From Prochlorococcus marinus str. MIT 9107 (GTDB taxonomy: Bacteria > Cyanobacteriota > Cyanobacteriia > PCC-6307 > Cyanobiaceae): a DNA stretch of 64,000 nucleotides. The stretch is from assembly GCF_000759855.1 (NCBI RefSeq), contig NZ_JNAI01000009.1, positions 186,001-250,000 of the forward strand. Reading direction: 5' to 3'. Shown here one piece after another: positions 18,934 to 28,554 of the stretch; within the stretch, counting starts at the first letter, position 1; each line of letters opens with the position of its first letter. Both the position numbers and the translations under genes were made by a program. The notes beneath the pieces were generated by a model. It saw nothing but the letters and a program-made list of their open reading frames with translations. It did not search any database and was not told the DNA's origin.

Positions 18934-20244
18934 TTAGATATTTTTATCCTCATCTACCAAAGAAAACAATTTTTCAACGATTTTTAATGAAGCTTGTCTT
19001 TCTTCTCTTGATTGAGGACTTCTTAACTTAGTAACAGGTGTATGAAGAATTTTATTAATAATTCCTTTAGTAAGAGCTTCCACAACTTTTCTTTCACGAG
19101 CAGAAAAGTCAGGTCCCATTCTACTAAGTGCTTTTTGCAATTCCTCTTTTCTGATTAACTCCAAATCTGATCTTAGTTTATTAATTACTGGAACCGCCTC
19201 TAAACTTGCCCACCATTCTAGGAAAATAATTCTTTCTTCTTCTACTAAAGATTCTGCTTCCTTAGCAATTTTCTGTCTAAATTCTTGATTTCTTGAAACG
19301 ACCTCTTGTAAGTCATCTACATCAAATGATTTTACAAATTTATGTTGTTTAACATCATTAGATATATTTCTCGGAACACCGATATCAATAAATTTAAGTT
19401 TATTACTCAAGCTTAATTTTTCAATTTTAGCGAGATCAATAATTGGCTCTTCAGAGGCTGTACTAGTGAAAACAAGAGACGATATTGATATGTTTTCATC
19501 TAATTCTTTTAACCCTTTACAAACAATCTCTAAGTCAGGGTAGTCTAACGCAAGATTTAAAGCTCTATCAATATTTCTATTAACAAGAATGAGTTTATTG
19601 CATCCTTTTGATTTTAAATGAGTAATTAAAAGCCTACTCATTCGACCAGCACCAACTACAAGAACCTTCTCTGATTCCAGACTTACAAGAGTATCTAACC
19701 CATTTTCTTGTCCAATTTTTAATTGAGCAAGTTCTACCGCTGCTGAACTTATTGATACTGCACCAGTTCCTAAATTTGTTTCAGATCTAACTTTTTTACC
19801 TGTACTTACTGATTGAGTTAATAATCTATTAAGAATAGGACCAGTAGATTGATTCTCTTGACCTAATCTCATCATCTTTTTTACCTGCGAAAGGATTTGT
19901 CCCTCCCCTAAAACCAAGCTATCAAGTCCTGCTGAAACTTTCATTAAATGCAAAACTGCATCTTCTTGTCTAAAGCAAAAAAGATGTGGATTTAAATCTT
20001 CAAAAATAATTCCTGAATAATTTGAGATAAATTCCTTAATAGAGGAAATTCCAGTATTTTTATCTTTTACTAGCGCATAAATTTCTAGCCTATTACAAGT
20101 ACTTAAAATTGACACCTCTAGTAGATCAGAAAAAGCCTTTAATGCATTCAATGAATCTGTTATGGCTTGATCGGGAATACTTAACTTCTCACGCACTTCG
20201 ACAGGTGCCGTGCGATGACTTAGTCCGACGACAACAATATGCAT
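18934..20244 (-). CDS. hemA: Glutamyl-tRNA reductase
   Basis: Reduces glutamyl-tRNA to glutamate 1-semialdehyde, entry point to heme and chlorophyll. 436 residues. GLSHRTAPVEVRE opens the catalytic domain, nucleophile Cys50 lies in STCNRLEIY, LVLGEGQILSQVK follows near residue 113, and the NADPH-binding GAGRMS loop near 196. The C-terminal helical dimerisation domain is complete. It begins 18 bases after glpX ends on the same strand, so the two are likely co-transcribed. Confidence 0.96.
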   Translation of the reverse strand: MHIVVVGLSHRTAPVEVREKLSIPDQAITDSLNALKAFSDLLEVSILSTCNRLEIYALVKDKNTGISSIKEFISNYSGIIFEDLNPHLFCFRQEDAVLHLMKVSAGLDSLVLGEGQILSQVKKMMRLGQENQSTGPILNRLLTQSVSTGKKVRSETNLGTGAVSISSAAVELAQLKIGQENGLDTLVSLESEKVLVVGAGRMSRLLITHLKSKGCNKLILVNRNIDRALNLALDYPDLEIVCKGLKELDENISISSLVFTSTASEEPIIDLAKIEKLSLSNKLKFIDIGVPRNISNDVKQHKFVKSFDVDDLQEVVSRNQEFRQKIAKEAESLVEEERIIFLEWWASLEAVPVINKLRSDLELIRKEELQKALSRMGPDFSARERKVVEALTKGIINKILHTPVTKLRSPQSREERQASLKIVEKLFSLVDEDKNI

Positions 20245-20262
20245 AAAATTAAATGTAAATTT

Positions 20263-21264
20263 TTAAAGACTAATACTCTTTGCACCATCTTTTATGTGGA
20301 TAGTATTTGTGAATCTTGCAGTACTATCTAATGTACTAATTACTAAACTGCTGGTTCTAACACAATCCTTTTCAAATTTAACTCCGTCAAATAATAATCC
20401 ATCAGTTATTCCACTTCCAGCAAACACAACGTTTTCTCCAGATGCCAGTTCGTTAGCTTCATATATTTTATCAATATCAGTTATTCCCATTTCATTTAGA
20501 CGTTTTATATTACCTTCCTTAGTGTAATCAGCCCATTCAGAAGTTTGAGCAATTGCTGGATCATAAACTAATTGTCCTTGAAAGTGTCCACCTAGAGCTC
20601 TCATTGCAGCAGCGGAAATAACACCCTCTGGAGCAGCCCCTATACCCATCAAGCAATGTGTTCCAGTTCCTGCAAAACCGCATGCAATCGCAGCTTGAAC
20701 ATCTCCATCAGAAATCGGCTGTACTTTTGCTCCACAACCTCGAATCTCTCTAATTAAATCCTTATGCCTTGTTCTATCCATTACAACAACAGTAAGTTCA
20801 GAGATAGAAAGATTCAAGCAATCACTAAGTATTTTCAAGTTTTCAGTAGCAGAATTTCTAATATCTACTTTCCCTTTCGCAGCAGGAGGTGCTGCTAATT
20901 TATTCATATAAAAATCAGGAGCATTAAAAAGTCCGCCTGTATCAGAGGCAGCTAAAACTGCCATAGACCCTCGTTGATTATTTGCACAAAGATTAGTTCC
21001 TTCACAAGGATCTACTGCAAAGTCAACCCCTGGTCCACTTCCACTTCCGACCTCTTCACCTATATAAAGCATTGGTGCTTCATCTCTTTCACCTTCTCCT
21101 ATAACAATTTTTCCTTTCATTTCAATTTTGCCCATTCGCAATCTCATTGCTTCGACAGCTGCAGAATCAGCTTCATCTTTTTGACCAAGTCCTGTGAGTT
21201 TTGCAGAAGCAATTGCTGCTTGCTCGACAACTTCGAGAATTTCTTGAATTAAAGTTTGATTCAC
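20263..21264 (-). CDS. glpX: Class II fructose-1,6-bisphosphatase / sedoheptulose-1,7-bisphosphatase
   Basis: Dual-function Calvin-cycle phosphatase of cyanobacteria (GlpX fold). 333 residues. Metal and substrate motifs: [18 protein letters not shown] near residue 56, [12 protein letters not shown] near 82 (the DPxEGT motif in the variant DPCEGT), and VVMDRTRH near 160. The N-terminus begins [20 protein letters not shown], typical. It diverges from rpe across a 186-base gap with a strong hairpin (21305-21333), hinting at shared control of two Calvin-cycle genes. Confidence 0.95.
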   Translation of the reverse strand: MNQTLIQEILEVVEQAAIASAKLTGLGQKDEADSAAVEAMRLRMGKIEMKGKIVIGEGERDEAPMLYIGEEVGSGSGPGVDFAVDPCEGTNLCANNQRGSMAVLAASDTGGLFNAPDFYMNKLAAPPAAKGKVDIRNSATENLKILSDCLNLSISELTVVVMDRTRHKDLIREIRGCGAKVQPISDGDVQAAIACGFAGTGTHCLMGIGAAPEGVISAAAMRALGGHFQGQLVYDPAIAQTSEWADYTKEGNIKRLNEMGITDIDKIYEANELASGENVVFAGSGITDGLLFDGVKFEKDCVRTSSLVISTLDSTARFTNTIHIKDGAKSISL

Positions 21265-21304
21265 AATTAAATTTTTGAGGATTTTCTAAAAGGTTTTGAG
21301 TATG

Positions 21305-21333
21305 TTCTCATAAAAATGTCATTTTCATGAGAA
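21305..21333. repeat. Long interrupted palindrome between glpX and rpe
   Basis: TTCTCAT (21305-21311) and ATGAGAA (21327-21333) pair perfectly; after one mismatch, AAAAT and ATTTT continue the stem around a 3-base loop. 12 of 13 arm positions match. It lies 40 bases upstream of the glpX start and 118 bases upstream of rpe, with no T-run, so it is more likely an operator or leader structure than a terminator. Confidence 0.55.
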
Positions 21334-21450
21334 ATATTATGCTAATAAGCTTTTTTTAACTCTTTACAGGTGATACTTTATCAGGCCGTGACTTGAAATT
21401 AGGAATAAACAACTAAATATAGTATCTTTATTAAATATTTTAAAAATTTA

Positions 21451-22209
21451 ATGACTGAGTCAAATCAAACAAATTTAGCTGGTGTTAATAGACCAATTCA
21501 AATAATTCCTTCAGTTTTGCCAGCAGATTGGGCAAATATGGGGTCATGTGTCAAAGAGCTAGAGGAGGCTGGAGTAGATAGAATTCAATTTGATGTAATG
21601 GATGGGAATTTCGTCCCAAATCTTACATTTGGTCCTGAAATGATTGCTGCATGTAGGAAATATTGCAATGTTCCTTTTGAAACTCAATTAATGGTGAGTC
21701 AGTACAATTGTGAAACCATGCTTGAATCTTATATAAATGCTACAAAAGGAGTTAATGGTGAACCAGGAGTAGTAATAGCTCATGCCGAAGCAAATATTCA
21801 TCTGCATAGAGTTCTTGGAAGAATAAGAGACCTTGGAGGATCTCCTTCCGTTGCATTAAACCCTCACACTCCATTTGAAATGATTGAAAACATTATGGAT
21901 ATGGTTGATCATGTTTTAGTAATGACAGTTAATCCTGGCTTTGGTGGACAAGCTTATATACCAACAATGCTTAATAAAATAAGAAAAATAAGAAATTTTA
22001 TTATTGAAAAAAACTTAGATGTTGACATTGAAGTTGATGGAGGCATAAAAGCAAATTGGACTATTTCACAATGTGCCGATGCGGGTGCTAATTGTTTTAT
22101 TGCAGGAAGTGGAATGTTTGCCTACCCAACATTAAAAGAGGGATGTGATGACTTGAGAAAAGTTGCTCACGAAGCACAAAATGGAAAGGTGCTTTCAGAA
22201 CCTCAATAA
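21451..22209 (+). CDS. rpe: Ribulose-phosphate 3-epimerase
   Basis: Interconverts ribulose 5-phosphate and xylulose 5-phosphate in the Calvin and pentose phosphate cycles. 252 residues, TIM barrel. Active-site strands are visible: IIPSVLPADWANMG (Ser), IQFDVMDGNFVPNLTFG (metal Asp), MVSQYN in the position of the usual LMV(S/D) loop, VLVMTVNPGFGGQ (phosphate loop) and VDGGIKA (second metal Asp). About 15 N-terminal residues precede the barrel, as in other cyanobacterial enzymes. Divergent from glpX. Confidence 0.96.
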   Translation: MTESNQTNLAGVNRPIQIIPSVLPADWANMGSCVKELEEAGVDRIQFDVMDGNFVPNLTFGPEMIAACRKYCNVPFETQLMVSQYNCETMLESYINATKGVNGEPGVVIAHAEANIHLHRVLGRIRDLGGSPSVALNPHTPFEMIENIMDMVDHVLVMTVNPGFGGQAYIPTMLNKIRKIRNFIIEKNLDVDIEVDGGIKANWTISQCADAGANCFIAGSGMFAYPTLKEGCDDLRKVAHEAQNGKVLSEPQ

Positions 22210-22230
22210 ATATTGTGGAAGATTAATAGC

Positions 22231-23160
22231 TCACCCAAATATCCAACCATAGCTATGTAAACCTATCCCTAAAAAATTAACCCCTATATAACAAATTAAA
22301 ACCACTAAGAAACCAGTGGTAGCAAGTAAAGCTGGTTTTCTTCCTTGCCAACCTTTACTTATTCTCATATGAAGATAAGCTGCATAAAACAACCATGAGA
22401 TAAATGCCCATGTTTCTTTTGGATCCCAACTCCACCAAGTTCCCCATGCTTCATTAGCCCATACAGCACCAGTAATCAAGCCGAGAGTTAAAAGAACAAA
22501 GCCTACTAAAATAGACCGATAACTCAATGTATCTAATTCTTCTGAATGAGAGAATTCAACAGGTTCAACTAAATCATCTAGAGAATAGTTACTAGACATT
22601 CTGAACCCTCCTATTCCAGTAGAACTACTTCTAATTTGTAGTGGTTGATCTTGATTGATAAATAATACAGAAGCTGAGAGCAAGGAACCTATTATTAGTG
22701 CTGCATAACTAAGCATTACAACGCTCACATGCATTATTAACCAGCTAGACCTTAAGGCTGGAACAAGGTTCGATGATAATTTCAACTCGTCAGGCAAAAC
22801 AAAACAAGCAAAAGCCACAGTCATCAACTCAATAGGTATTGCTATTGAGGGAATTATTGGAGATTGGTATTCCCTTTCAATTAATAGTTGTCCCATTGAG
22901 ATCCCCCAAGTAAGGAAATAAAGGGATTCATACAAATTGCTAATTGGGAAATGACCAGAAATTGACCACCTAAAAATTAATTGTAAAGTTATCAGGAAAT
23001 TGACTAAAATTGTTAGAAATTTCACAATAAAAAAAGATTTTTTCGTGAAAACTGCACCTAAAGATATTGGTAAATTAATTAATAAAATATAAAAAACTAA
23101 AAGACCTAATACTGAAACTGGGTCATATATTAAATTTTTAAAAAGATTATCTAATATCAT
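22231..23160 (-). CDS. ccsA: Cytochrome c biogenesis protein CcsA
   Basis: Membrane component of the system II heme-delivery complex (with CcsB) that attaches heme to lumenal c-type cytochromes such as cytochrome f and c6. 309 residues with about eight hydrophobic segments. The tryptophan-rich heme-handling loop WGTWWSWDPKETWAFISW lies near residue 240, and conserved histidines flank it (for example MHVSVV near 147 and LHSYGW at the end). Convergent with rpe, 21 bases apart. Confidence 0.94.
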   Translation of the reverse strand: MILDNLFKNLIYDPVSVLGLLVFYILLINLPISLGAVFTKKSFFIVKFLTILVNFLITLQLIFRWSISGHFPISNLYESLYFLTWGISMGQLLIEREYQSPIIPSIAIPIELMTVAFACFVLPDELKLSSNLVPALRSSWLIMHVSVVMLSYAALIIGSLLSASVLFINQDQPLQIRSSSTGIGGFRMSSNYSLDDLVEPVEFSHSEELDTLSYRSILVGFVLLTLGLITGAVWANEAWGTWWSWDPKETWAFISWLFYAAYLHMRISKGWQGRKPALLATTGFLVVLICYIGVNFLGIGLHSYGWIFG

Positions 23161-23275
23161 TTATAAAAATTTAAGCCAGTTTTAACATCTAATAACAATC
23201 AAATAATAATTTAAATCATTCTTATATGAGTAAATCTTTAATAAATAATGTTTTAATTTATTTTTCAAAAGGATC

Positions 23276-24004
23276 TCAAAGTTTGAAATCATCTCCTAGA
23301 TAATATTTCTTGACTATTGGATTATGTGCTAATTCACTTGAAGAGCCGTAAGCTAAAATTTTTCCTTCACTCAGCACATATGAATTGTTTGTAATTAAAA
23401 GGGTTTCCCTCACATTATGGTCTGTAATAAGAATACCTACCCCGTCATCACTTAATTTAAGAATTAGCTGCTTTAAATCATTGACCGCTAGAGGATCTAT
23501 ACCAGCGAATGGTTCGTCTAATAATAAATACTTAGGCCCTTTTCTACCTATGGTAAGAGCTCTCGCTATTTCACACCTTCTCCTCTCTCCACCTGAAAGT
23601 TGATAACCATAATTATCTACAAACCTATTCAAATTGAATTCATTAATTAGTTGTTCTCTTCTATTTCTAATTGCCGCAGGACTATAAGAAGAATTTTGCA
23701 AAGCCAAATCTATATTCTCCTTAACGGTTAGATCTCTAAATATACTTGCCTCCTGAGTTAGATAACCCAAACCAAGTCTAGATCTAATTGGTAATGGTAA
23801 ATTAGTTATATTTTTACCATTCATTAGAACTTCACCTTTATCAGGTTTTATATTCCCAACTGTAAGATTAAAAGTAGTAGTTTTACCTGCACCATTAGGT
23901 CCCATCAAGCCTACAACTTCTCCAGGCTTTACAGTTATAGAAACATCATTTACGAGTAATCTTCCTTTAATTGAAAGGGATACATTTTTAATTTTTAAGT
24001 TCAT
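23276..24004 (-). CDS. lptB: LPS export ABC transporter ATP-binding protein LptB-like
   Basis: 242-residue ATPase. Walker A GPNGAGKTTT near residue 36, Q-loop in YLTQEASIF, signature LSGGERRR near residue 138, Walker B YLLLDEPFAGIDP near 160 and the switch histidine in ITDHNVRE. The DEPFAGIDPLAV Walker B and DHNVRE forms are characteristic of LptB, which drives lipopolysaccharide extraction by the LptFG permeases. Permease genes are not adjacent here. Fits with lpxD elsewhere in the window. Confidence 0.88.
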   Translation of the reverse strand: MNLKIKNVSLSIKGRLLVNDVSITVKPGEVVGLMGPNGAGKTTTFNLTVGNIKPDKGEVLMNGKNITNLPLPIRSRLGLGYLTQEASIFRDLTVKENIDLALQNSSYSPAAIRNRREQLINEFNLNRFVDNYGYQLSGGERRRCEIARALTIGRKGPKYLLLDEPFAGIDPLAVNDLKQLILKLSDDGVGILITDHNVRETLLITNNSYVLSEGKILAYGSSSELAHNPIVKKYYLGDDFKL

Positions 24005-24099
24005 CTTTCTTTAATTCCAATATTTATCTTGTTTTCTTGAAAAAAGAATAAGTTAACAAACAAATCTTTAATTAAACAGAAAGAAATATTCATAAGTTA

Positions 24100-24468
24100 T
24101 TAAAGAGGTTTCAAAAAAGGTTTATCGTTCTCCTTCAGATTCTCTTTGTATTGTAATTTTCTCAACAAATCTTCCAAACATAGACAGAAGGAGTCAAGAT
24201 CAATACCTAAATTAATCTTGGTTCTAGTTTTTATTCTCCCTAAACCTTCCCCAAGCAAAATAGTGGCACCATTTAAATTACCCTTACTTAAGTGAAATTG
24301 AGAGACTGATACTTGTAAAATTCCCTGAATAACTTGTCTTTCGTCACCATCAACATAATTCCAAATTTCTTCAAACGCATCATGGGCCTCATACCATTGC
24401 TGATTATTAAAAAGATTTAAAGCAACAAAAAGAGAATCTTGAAATTTTCCTTTATTTTCTTCGTTCAT
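24100..24468 (-). CDS. DUF309 domain protein
   Basis: 122 residues. The central helical region NNQQWYEAHDAFEEIW followed by IQGILQVSVSQFHLSKGNLNGA is the DUF309 pattern, a small all-helical fold with a conserved E/AHxxxExxW motif. Widespread in cyanobacteria and plastids; function unproven. It starts 13 bases from typA's end on the same strand, so is probably translated from the typA transcript. Confidence 0.85.
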   Translation of the reverse strand: MNEENKGKFQDSLFVALNLFNNQQWYEAHDAFEEIWNYVDGDERQVIQGILQVSVSQFHLSKGNLNGATILLGEGLGRIKTRTKINLGIDLDSFCLCLEDLLRKLQYKENLKENDKPFLKPL

Positions 24469-24480
24469 GAAATTAATTTT

Positions 24481-26277
24481 TTAATTTTTTTTCTTTTTAT
24501 TTATTTTTCTCATTCTTATTGAATCAGGTGTAACCTCTAGCATTTCATCAGTACCAATATATTCAAGTGCTCTTTCAAGGGTAATATCAACAGGTGACTG
24601 TAAAGTATCAAGTTCTTCAGCCCCAGCTGACCTCATATTGGTCAACTGCTTGGTTTTACATATATTTAACTCAAGATCTTGGGGTCTGTTATTCTCTCCA
24701 ATTATCATTCCCTTATACACTTTAACTCCAGGTTTAATAAAATAAACTCCCCTATCTTCAGCATTCTTTAAAGCATAAAAGGTAGCCACACCTTCCTCAA
24801 AAGCAATAAGAACTCCATTTCTCCTGGTTTCAAAATCTCCTGTTTTAGGTTTATATTCATAAAAAGAGTGACTCATAATACCTTCACCTCTCGTTACACG
24901 AACAAATTCGCCACGAAATCCAATTAGTCCTCTTGATGGCACAAGAAATTCTAATTGAGTCCTTCCATCTGAACTCGTCTGCATGTTTTTCATCTCTGCC
25001 TTTCTCGATCCAAGTTTCTCAATACATGCACCAACAGAAACTTCAGGGACATCTAAGACCAAAGTCTCTATTGGCTCACATTCAACATTATCAATTTCTC
25101 TAAATATTACTTGAGGTTGCGAGATTTGAAACTCAAAGCCCTCTCTTCTCATAGTTTCAATTAAAATCCCTAAATGTAATTCTCCTCTTCCTGAAACTGA
25201 GAAACGATCAGGAGAATCAGTTTCTTCGACCCTAAGAGCAACATTTGTTAACAGTTCCCTCTCTAATCTATTTTTTAATTGTCTGCTTGTGACAAATTTC
25301 CCTTCTTTACCCGCAAATGGGGAATCATTGACAACAAAAGTCATATTTAATGTAGGTTCATCAACTTTGATTAATGGAAGTGGATGAGGGGAATCGGGGC
25401 ATGCTATGGTCTCGCCAATATTCACATCATCGAAACCAGAAACAGCCACTATATCACCAGCAAATGCTTCATTTATATCAATTCTTTGCAATCCTTCGAA
25501 TCCTAATAGTTTACTAACTTTACCTTTTATAGTTTTTCCATTCTCTTTGATTAAACTGGCTTGTTGACCATTTTTTATAGTTCCATTATGAATTTTACCA
25601 ATAACAATTCTGCCTAAGAAATCAGAATAGTCCAAAGTAGTAATTTGCAACTGAAGAGGCTTGTTTGAATCACCTACTGGAGGTGGAACATGTCTAATAA
25701 TCGATTCAAAAAGAGGTAACATATTATCACTATTAGATTCCATCTCTTCTTTTGCGAAACCTGATAGGCCGCTTCCAAAAAGATAGGGAAAATCACATTG
25801 ATCATCATCTGCTCCTAATTCTAAAAACAAATCAAGAACCTTATCAATTGCTATTTCTGGCACTAATCTTGGTCTATCAATTTTATTTACGAAAACAATA
25901 GGTCTAAGTCCTTTTTCTAATGCTTTTTTTAGAACAAATCTTGTTTGAGGCATAGGACCTTCATTTGCATCAACAATCAGTAAACATCCATCAACCATCC
26001 CTAAAACTCTTTCAACTTCTCCTCCAAAATCTGCATGTCCCGGTGTATCTATAATATTTATTCTGGTATTTTTATAGTTAACTGCAGTATTTTTTGAGAG
26101 TATTGTTATTCCTCTTTCTCTTTCTAGATCATTTGAATCCATTACACATGTAGGAATAACTTCATTATCTCTAAATATTCCTGATTGAGATAATAATGCA
26201 TCCACAAGAGTTGTCTTACCATGATCTACGTGGGCAATAATTGCAACATTCCTAATTTCCTGTATTGATGATGACAT
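24481..26277 (-). CDS. typA: Translational GTPase TypA/BipA
   Basis: 598-residue ribosome-associated GTPase involved in stress- and cold-related translation and ribosome assembly. G1 [10 protein letters not shown]3 [11 protein letters not shown] and G4 NKIDRP are intact; the effector loop is [14 protein letters not shown]-like domains III and V and the BipA-specific C-terminal domain (GLIGFRGEF, then [10 protein letters not shown] and EMLEVTP) are all present. Precedes DUF309 on the same strand. Confidence 0.95.
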   Translation of the reverse strand: MSSSIQEIRNVAIIAHVDHGKTTLVDALLSQSGIFRDNEVIPTCVMDSNDLERERGITILSKNTAVNYKNTRINIIDTPGHADFGGEVERVLGMVDGCLLIVDANEGPMPQTRFVLKKALEKGLRPIVFVNKIDRPRLVPEIAIDKVLDLFLELGADDDQCDFPYLFGSGLSGFAKEEMESNSDNMLPLFESIIRHVPPPVGDSNKPLQLQITTLDYSDFLGRIVIGKIHNGTIKNGQQASLIKENGKTIKGKVSKLLGFEGLQRIDINEAFAGDIVAVSGFDDVNIGETIACPDSPHPLPLIKVDEPTLNMTFVVNDSPFAGKEGKFVTSRQLKNRLERELLTNVALRVEETDSPDRFSVSGRGELHLGILIETMRREGFEFQISQPQVIFREIDNVECEPIETLVLDVPEVSVGACIEKLGSRKAEMKNMQTSSDGRTQLEFLVPSRGLIGFRGEFVRVTRGEGIMSHSFYEYKPKTGDFETRRNGVLIAFEEGVATFYALKNAEDRGVYFIKPGVKVYKGMIIGENNRPQDLELNICKTKQLTNMRSAGAEELDTLQSPVDITLERALEYIGTDEMLEVTPDSIRMRKINKKKKN

Positions 26278-26390
26278 ATATAAAATTAAAAATTTTTTTG
26301 AATAATCATACTAAGGCTAACTCAAAGGATGCTTATTATGAAAAATATATCCAGAAGACTTTGAATATCATCAAACAAAAATTAAAGATA

Positions 26391-27104
26391 TTAGTTACTT
26401 GCATTTATAAATTCTCTATTTGCAGTTTCAAAAACTTTTAAAGCTTCAATTGAGCCCTCATATCTCCAATGCCAGGGCTCGTAATTAATATGTCTATTAT
26501 TCTTCCTGAAAGATAATTTAAAATGATACTTAGCAGCATTCATTTTTAACCATCTGAAAGCGTCAGTATTCTCAAATTCAACTTCAAAATCTGTTTCTCT
26601 ATAATTAGCATCGCCAATATCAATAGCAAAACCAGTGCTATGCTCAGAATATCCCGGAGGGGCTGAAACTCTAGCTCTTTCTGATGCATTTTGATTTCTA
26701 ATAGATTTTAAAGAATAAAAAATTTCCTCTTGCAATTTTATTGATCTATATCCACTTAAGAAAACCAAATTTACCCCTTCCCTCTTTGCATCTTGTCTCA
26801 TACTTAGAAGCGACCGACTCATGTCTTTGTGGACCCAAATATGAGGTTCAATAAAAACTAAATCTTCTTTTAATACTTCTTCGTATGGTAAGTGACCCAG
26901 AATGCGAGGATCACTATTATTCATCATAAAGTTATTAATTTTAAAATTACTCTTAAGTAATAAGCCTATTAAAAAGAAAAAGAATACTAGAAGTGGAGAA
27001 AGAAATATGATTTTCTTCTTAAATTTTAAATTTTTATCATCTACACATCTTCTTTCAGCTACTGGTATATCAATAGCTTCATTTATTTCATTGGTTTGTT
27101 CCAA
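26391..27104 (-). CDS. Membrane-anchored D-alanyl-D-alanine carboxypeptidase (M15B, VanY-like)
   Basis: 237 residues. A transmembrane anchor lies at about 30-49 (hydrophobic FLSPLLVFFFFLIGLLL region), the rest being periplasmic. The M15 zinc motif is seen as SEHSTGFAIDIGD (HxxGxAxD) and the second metal-binding region as PWHWRYE near the end. These peptidases trim the terminal D-alanine of peptidoglycan stem peptides. Divergent from chlP. A second, VanX-like M15 enzyme is encoded at 32579-33262. Confidence 0.87.
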   Translation of the reverse strand: MEQTNEINEAIDIPVAERRCVDDKNLKFKKKIIFLSPLLVFFFFLIGLLLKSNFKINNFMMNNSDPRILGHLPYEEVLKEDLVFIEPHIWVHKDMSRSLLSMRQDAKREGVNLVFLSGYRSIKLQEEIFYSLKSIRNQNASERARVSAPPGYSEHSTGFAIDIGDANYRETDFEVEFENTDAFRWLKMNAAKYHFKLSFRKNNRHINYEPWHWRYEGSIEALKVFETANREFINASN

Positions 27105-27213
27105 TATAAAAATTTTTATTTAAAAAAGATATTTCGATAATAACGATTTTTTTAAGAAATGCACTTTTATAAGCAAAATGGTTGTATTTTTTATACTAGG
27201 TATATTTTTTTTA

Positions 27214-28554
27214 ATGTTGAGAGTTGCTGTTATCGGTGGAGGTCCAAGTGGTTCATGTGCTGCTGAAATACTTGCTAAATCTGGTATAAAAACATGGCTT
27301 TTTGAGAGGAAATTAGATAATGCTAAGCCATGTGGAGGAGCCATTCCTCTTTGCATGGTTGAAGAATTTGATCTGCCAGAATCAATTATAGACAGAAAAG
27401 TAAGGCATATGAGAATGATATCTCCATCTAATAGAGAAGTAGATATCAGCCTAGATAATGTTTACGGCAAAAGCGATAATGAATACATAGGAATGTGTAG
27501 AAGAGAAGTAATGGATTCATTTATGAGAAATAGAGCTGCTGATCTTGGCGCTAAATTAATAAATGGCTTAGTTACCTCAATTGATACAGGGATTAAAAAC
27601 CAAGGTCCATATAAACTTAAATATTCAGACTTTTCTAGTGGAGATAACAAAGGGGAAATAAAAGAGATTACAGTAGATCTACTAATAGGAGCTGATGGAG
27701 CAAATAGTAGAGTTGCTAAGGCTATGGATGCGGGTGACTATAAAGTGGCTGTTGCATTTCAAGAAAGGATTAAATTACCCAAAGAGGAAATGAGTTACTA
27801 CGAAGATCTTGCAGAGATGTATGTTGGAAGTGATGTTTCTCCCGATTTTTATGGGTGGGTTTTTCCTAAATATGATCATGTAGCCGTAGGAACAGGAACG
27901 ATGCAAGAAAATCAATCATTGATTAAAGGTCTCCAAGAAGGAGTAAGAAATAGGGCTCAAAAAAGACTTGTTAATGGTGAAGTTATAAAAGTTGAAGCTC
28001 ATCCTATTCCTGAACATCCAAGGCCTCGTAGAGTTGTTGGAAGAATGGCCTTAGTTGGAGACGCTGCTGGCTATGTCACAAAAAGTTCTGGAGAAGGAAT
28101 ATATTTTGCTGCCAAAAGTGGAAGAATGTGTGCTGAAGAAATTGTTGAAGCCTCTAAAAATGGACAAGAGATTCCATCAGAAAAGGATCTAAAAAATTAT
28201 CTTAAAAAATGGGATAAAAAATATGGAACGACATACAAAGTTTTAGAAATCCTTCAAAATATATTTTATAGAAATGATTCAGCTAGAGAAGCTTTTGTCG
28301 AAATGTGTGATGATATGGATGTACAGAGACTTACTTTTGATAGCTACTTGTACAAAAGGGTCGTTGCAATGAAACCACTTCAACAACTTAAGATTACGAT
28401 GCTTACACTTGGATCAATTTTAAGGGGGAAAGCTTTAGCGCCTTTAAAATATAAACCTGTTGATAGTGCCGTTAGAGAAGATAAAGAAGTAAAAAAAATG
28501 CTAGATAATTATTCAATAAAAGGCGGAATTAAAGTAAAAACTACAAAAGTGTAA
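27214..28554 (+). CDS. chlP: Geranylgeranyl diphosphate/geranylgeranyl-chlorophyll reductase
   Basis: Reduces the geranylgeranyl chain to phytyl for chlorophyll and tocopherol. The FAD-binding GGGPSGSCAAE loop lies within the first 20 residues when the ATG at 27214 is used; the in-frame ATG at 27178 would add 12 hydrophobic residues before the Rossmann strand and is less likely. Other motifs: DGANSRVAKAM and LVGDAAGYVTKSSGEGIY. About 446 residues, normal for ChlP. Its 3' end overlaps that of glyS by 14 bases (convergent). Confidence 0.94.
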   Translation: MLRVAVIGGGPSGSCAAEILAKSGIKTWLFERKLDNAKPCGGAIPLCMVEEFDLPESIIDRKVRHMRMISPSNREVDISLDNVYGKSDNEYIGMCRREVMDSFMRNRAADLGAKLINGLVTSIDTGIKNQGPYKLKYSDFSSGDNKGEIKEITVDLLIGADGANSRVAKAMDAGDYKVAVAFQERIKLPKEEMSYYEDLAEMYVGSDVSPDFYGWVFPKYDHVAVGTGTMQENQSLIKGLQEGVRNRAQKRLVNGEVIKVEAHPIPEHPRPRRVVGRMALVGDAAGYVTKSSGEGIYFAAKSGRMCAEEIVEASKNGQEIPSEKDLKNYLKKWDKKYGTTYKVLEILQNIFYRNDSAREAFVEMCDDMDVQRLTFDSYLYKRVVAMKPLQQLKITMLTLGSILRGKALAPLKYKPVDSAVREDKEVKKMLDNYSIKGGIKVKTTKV

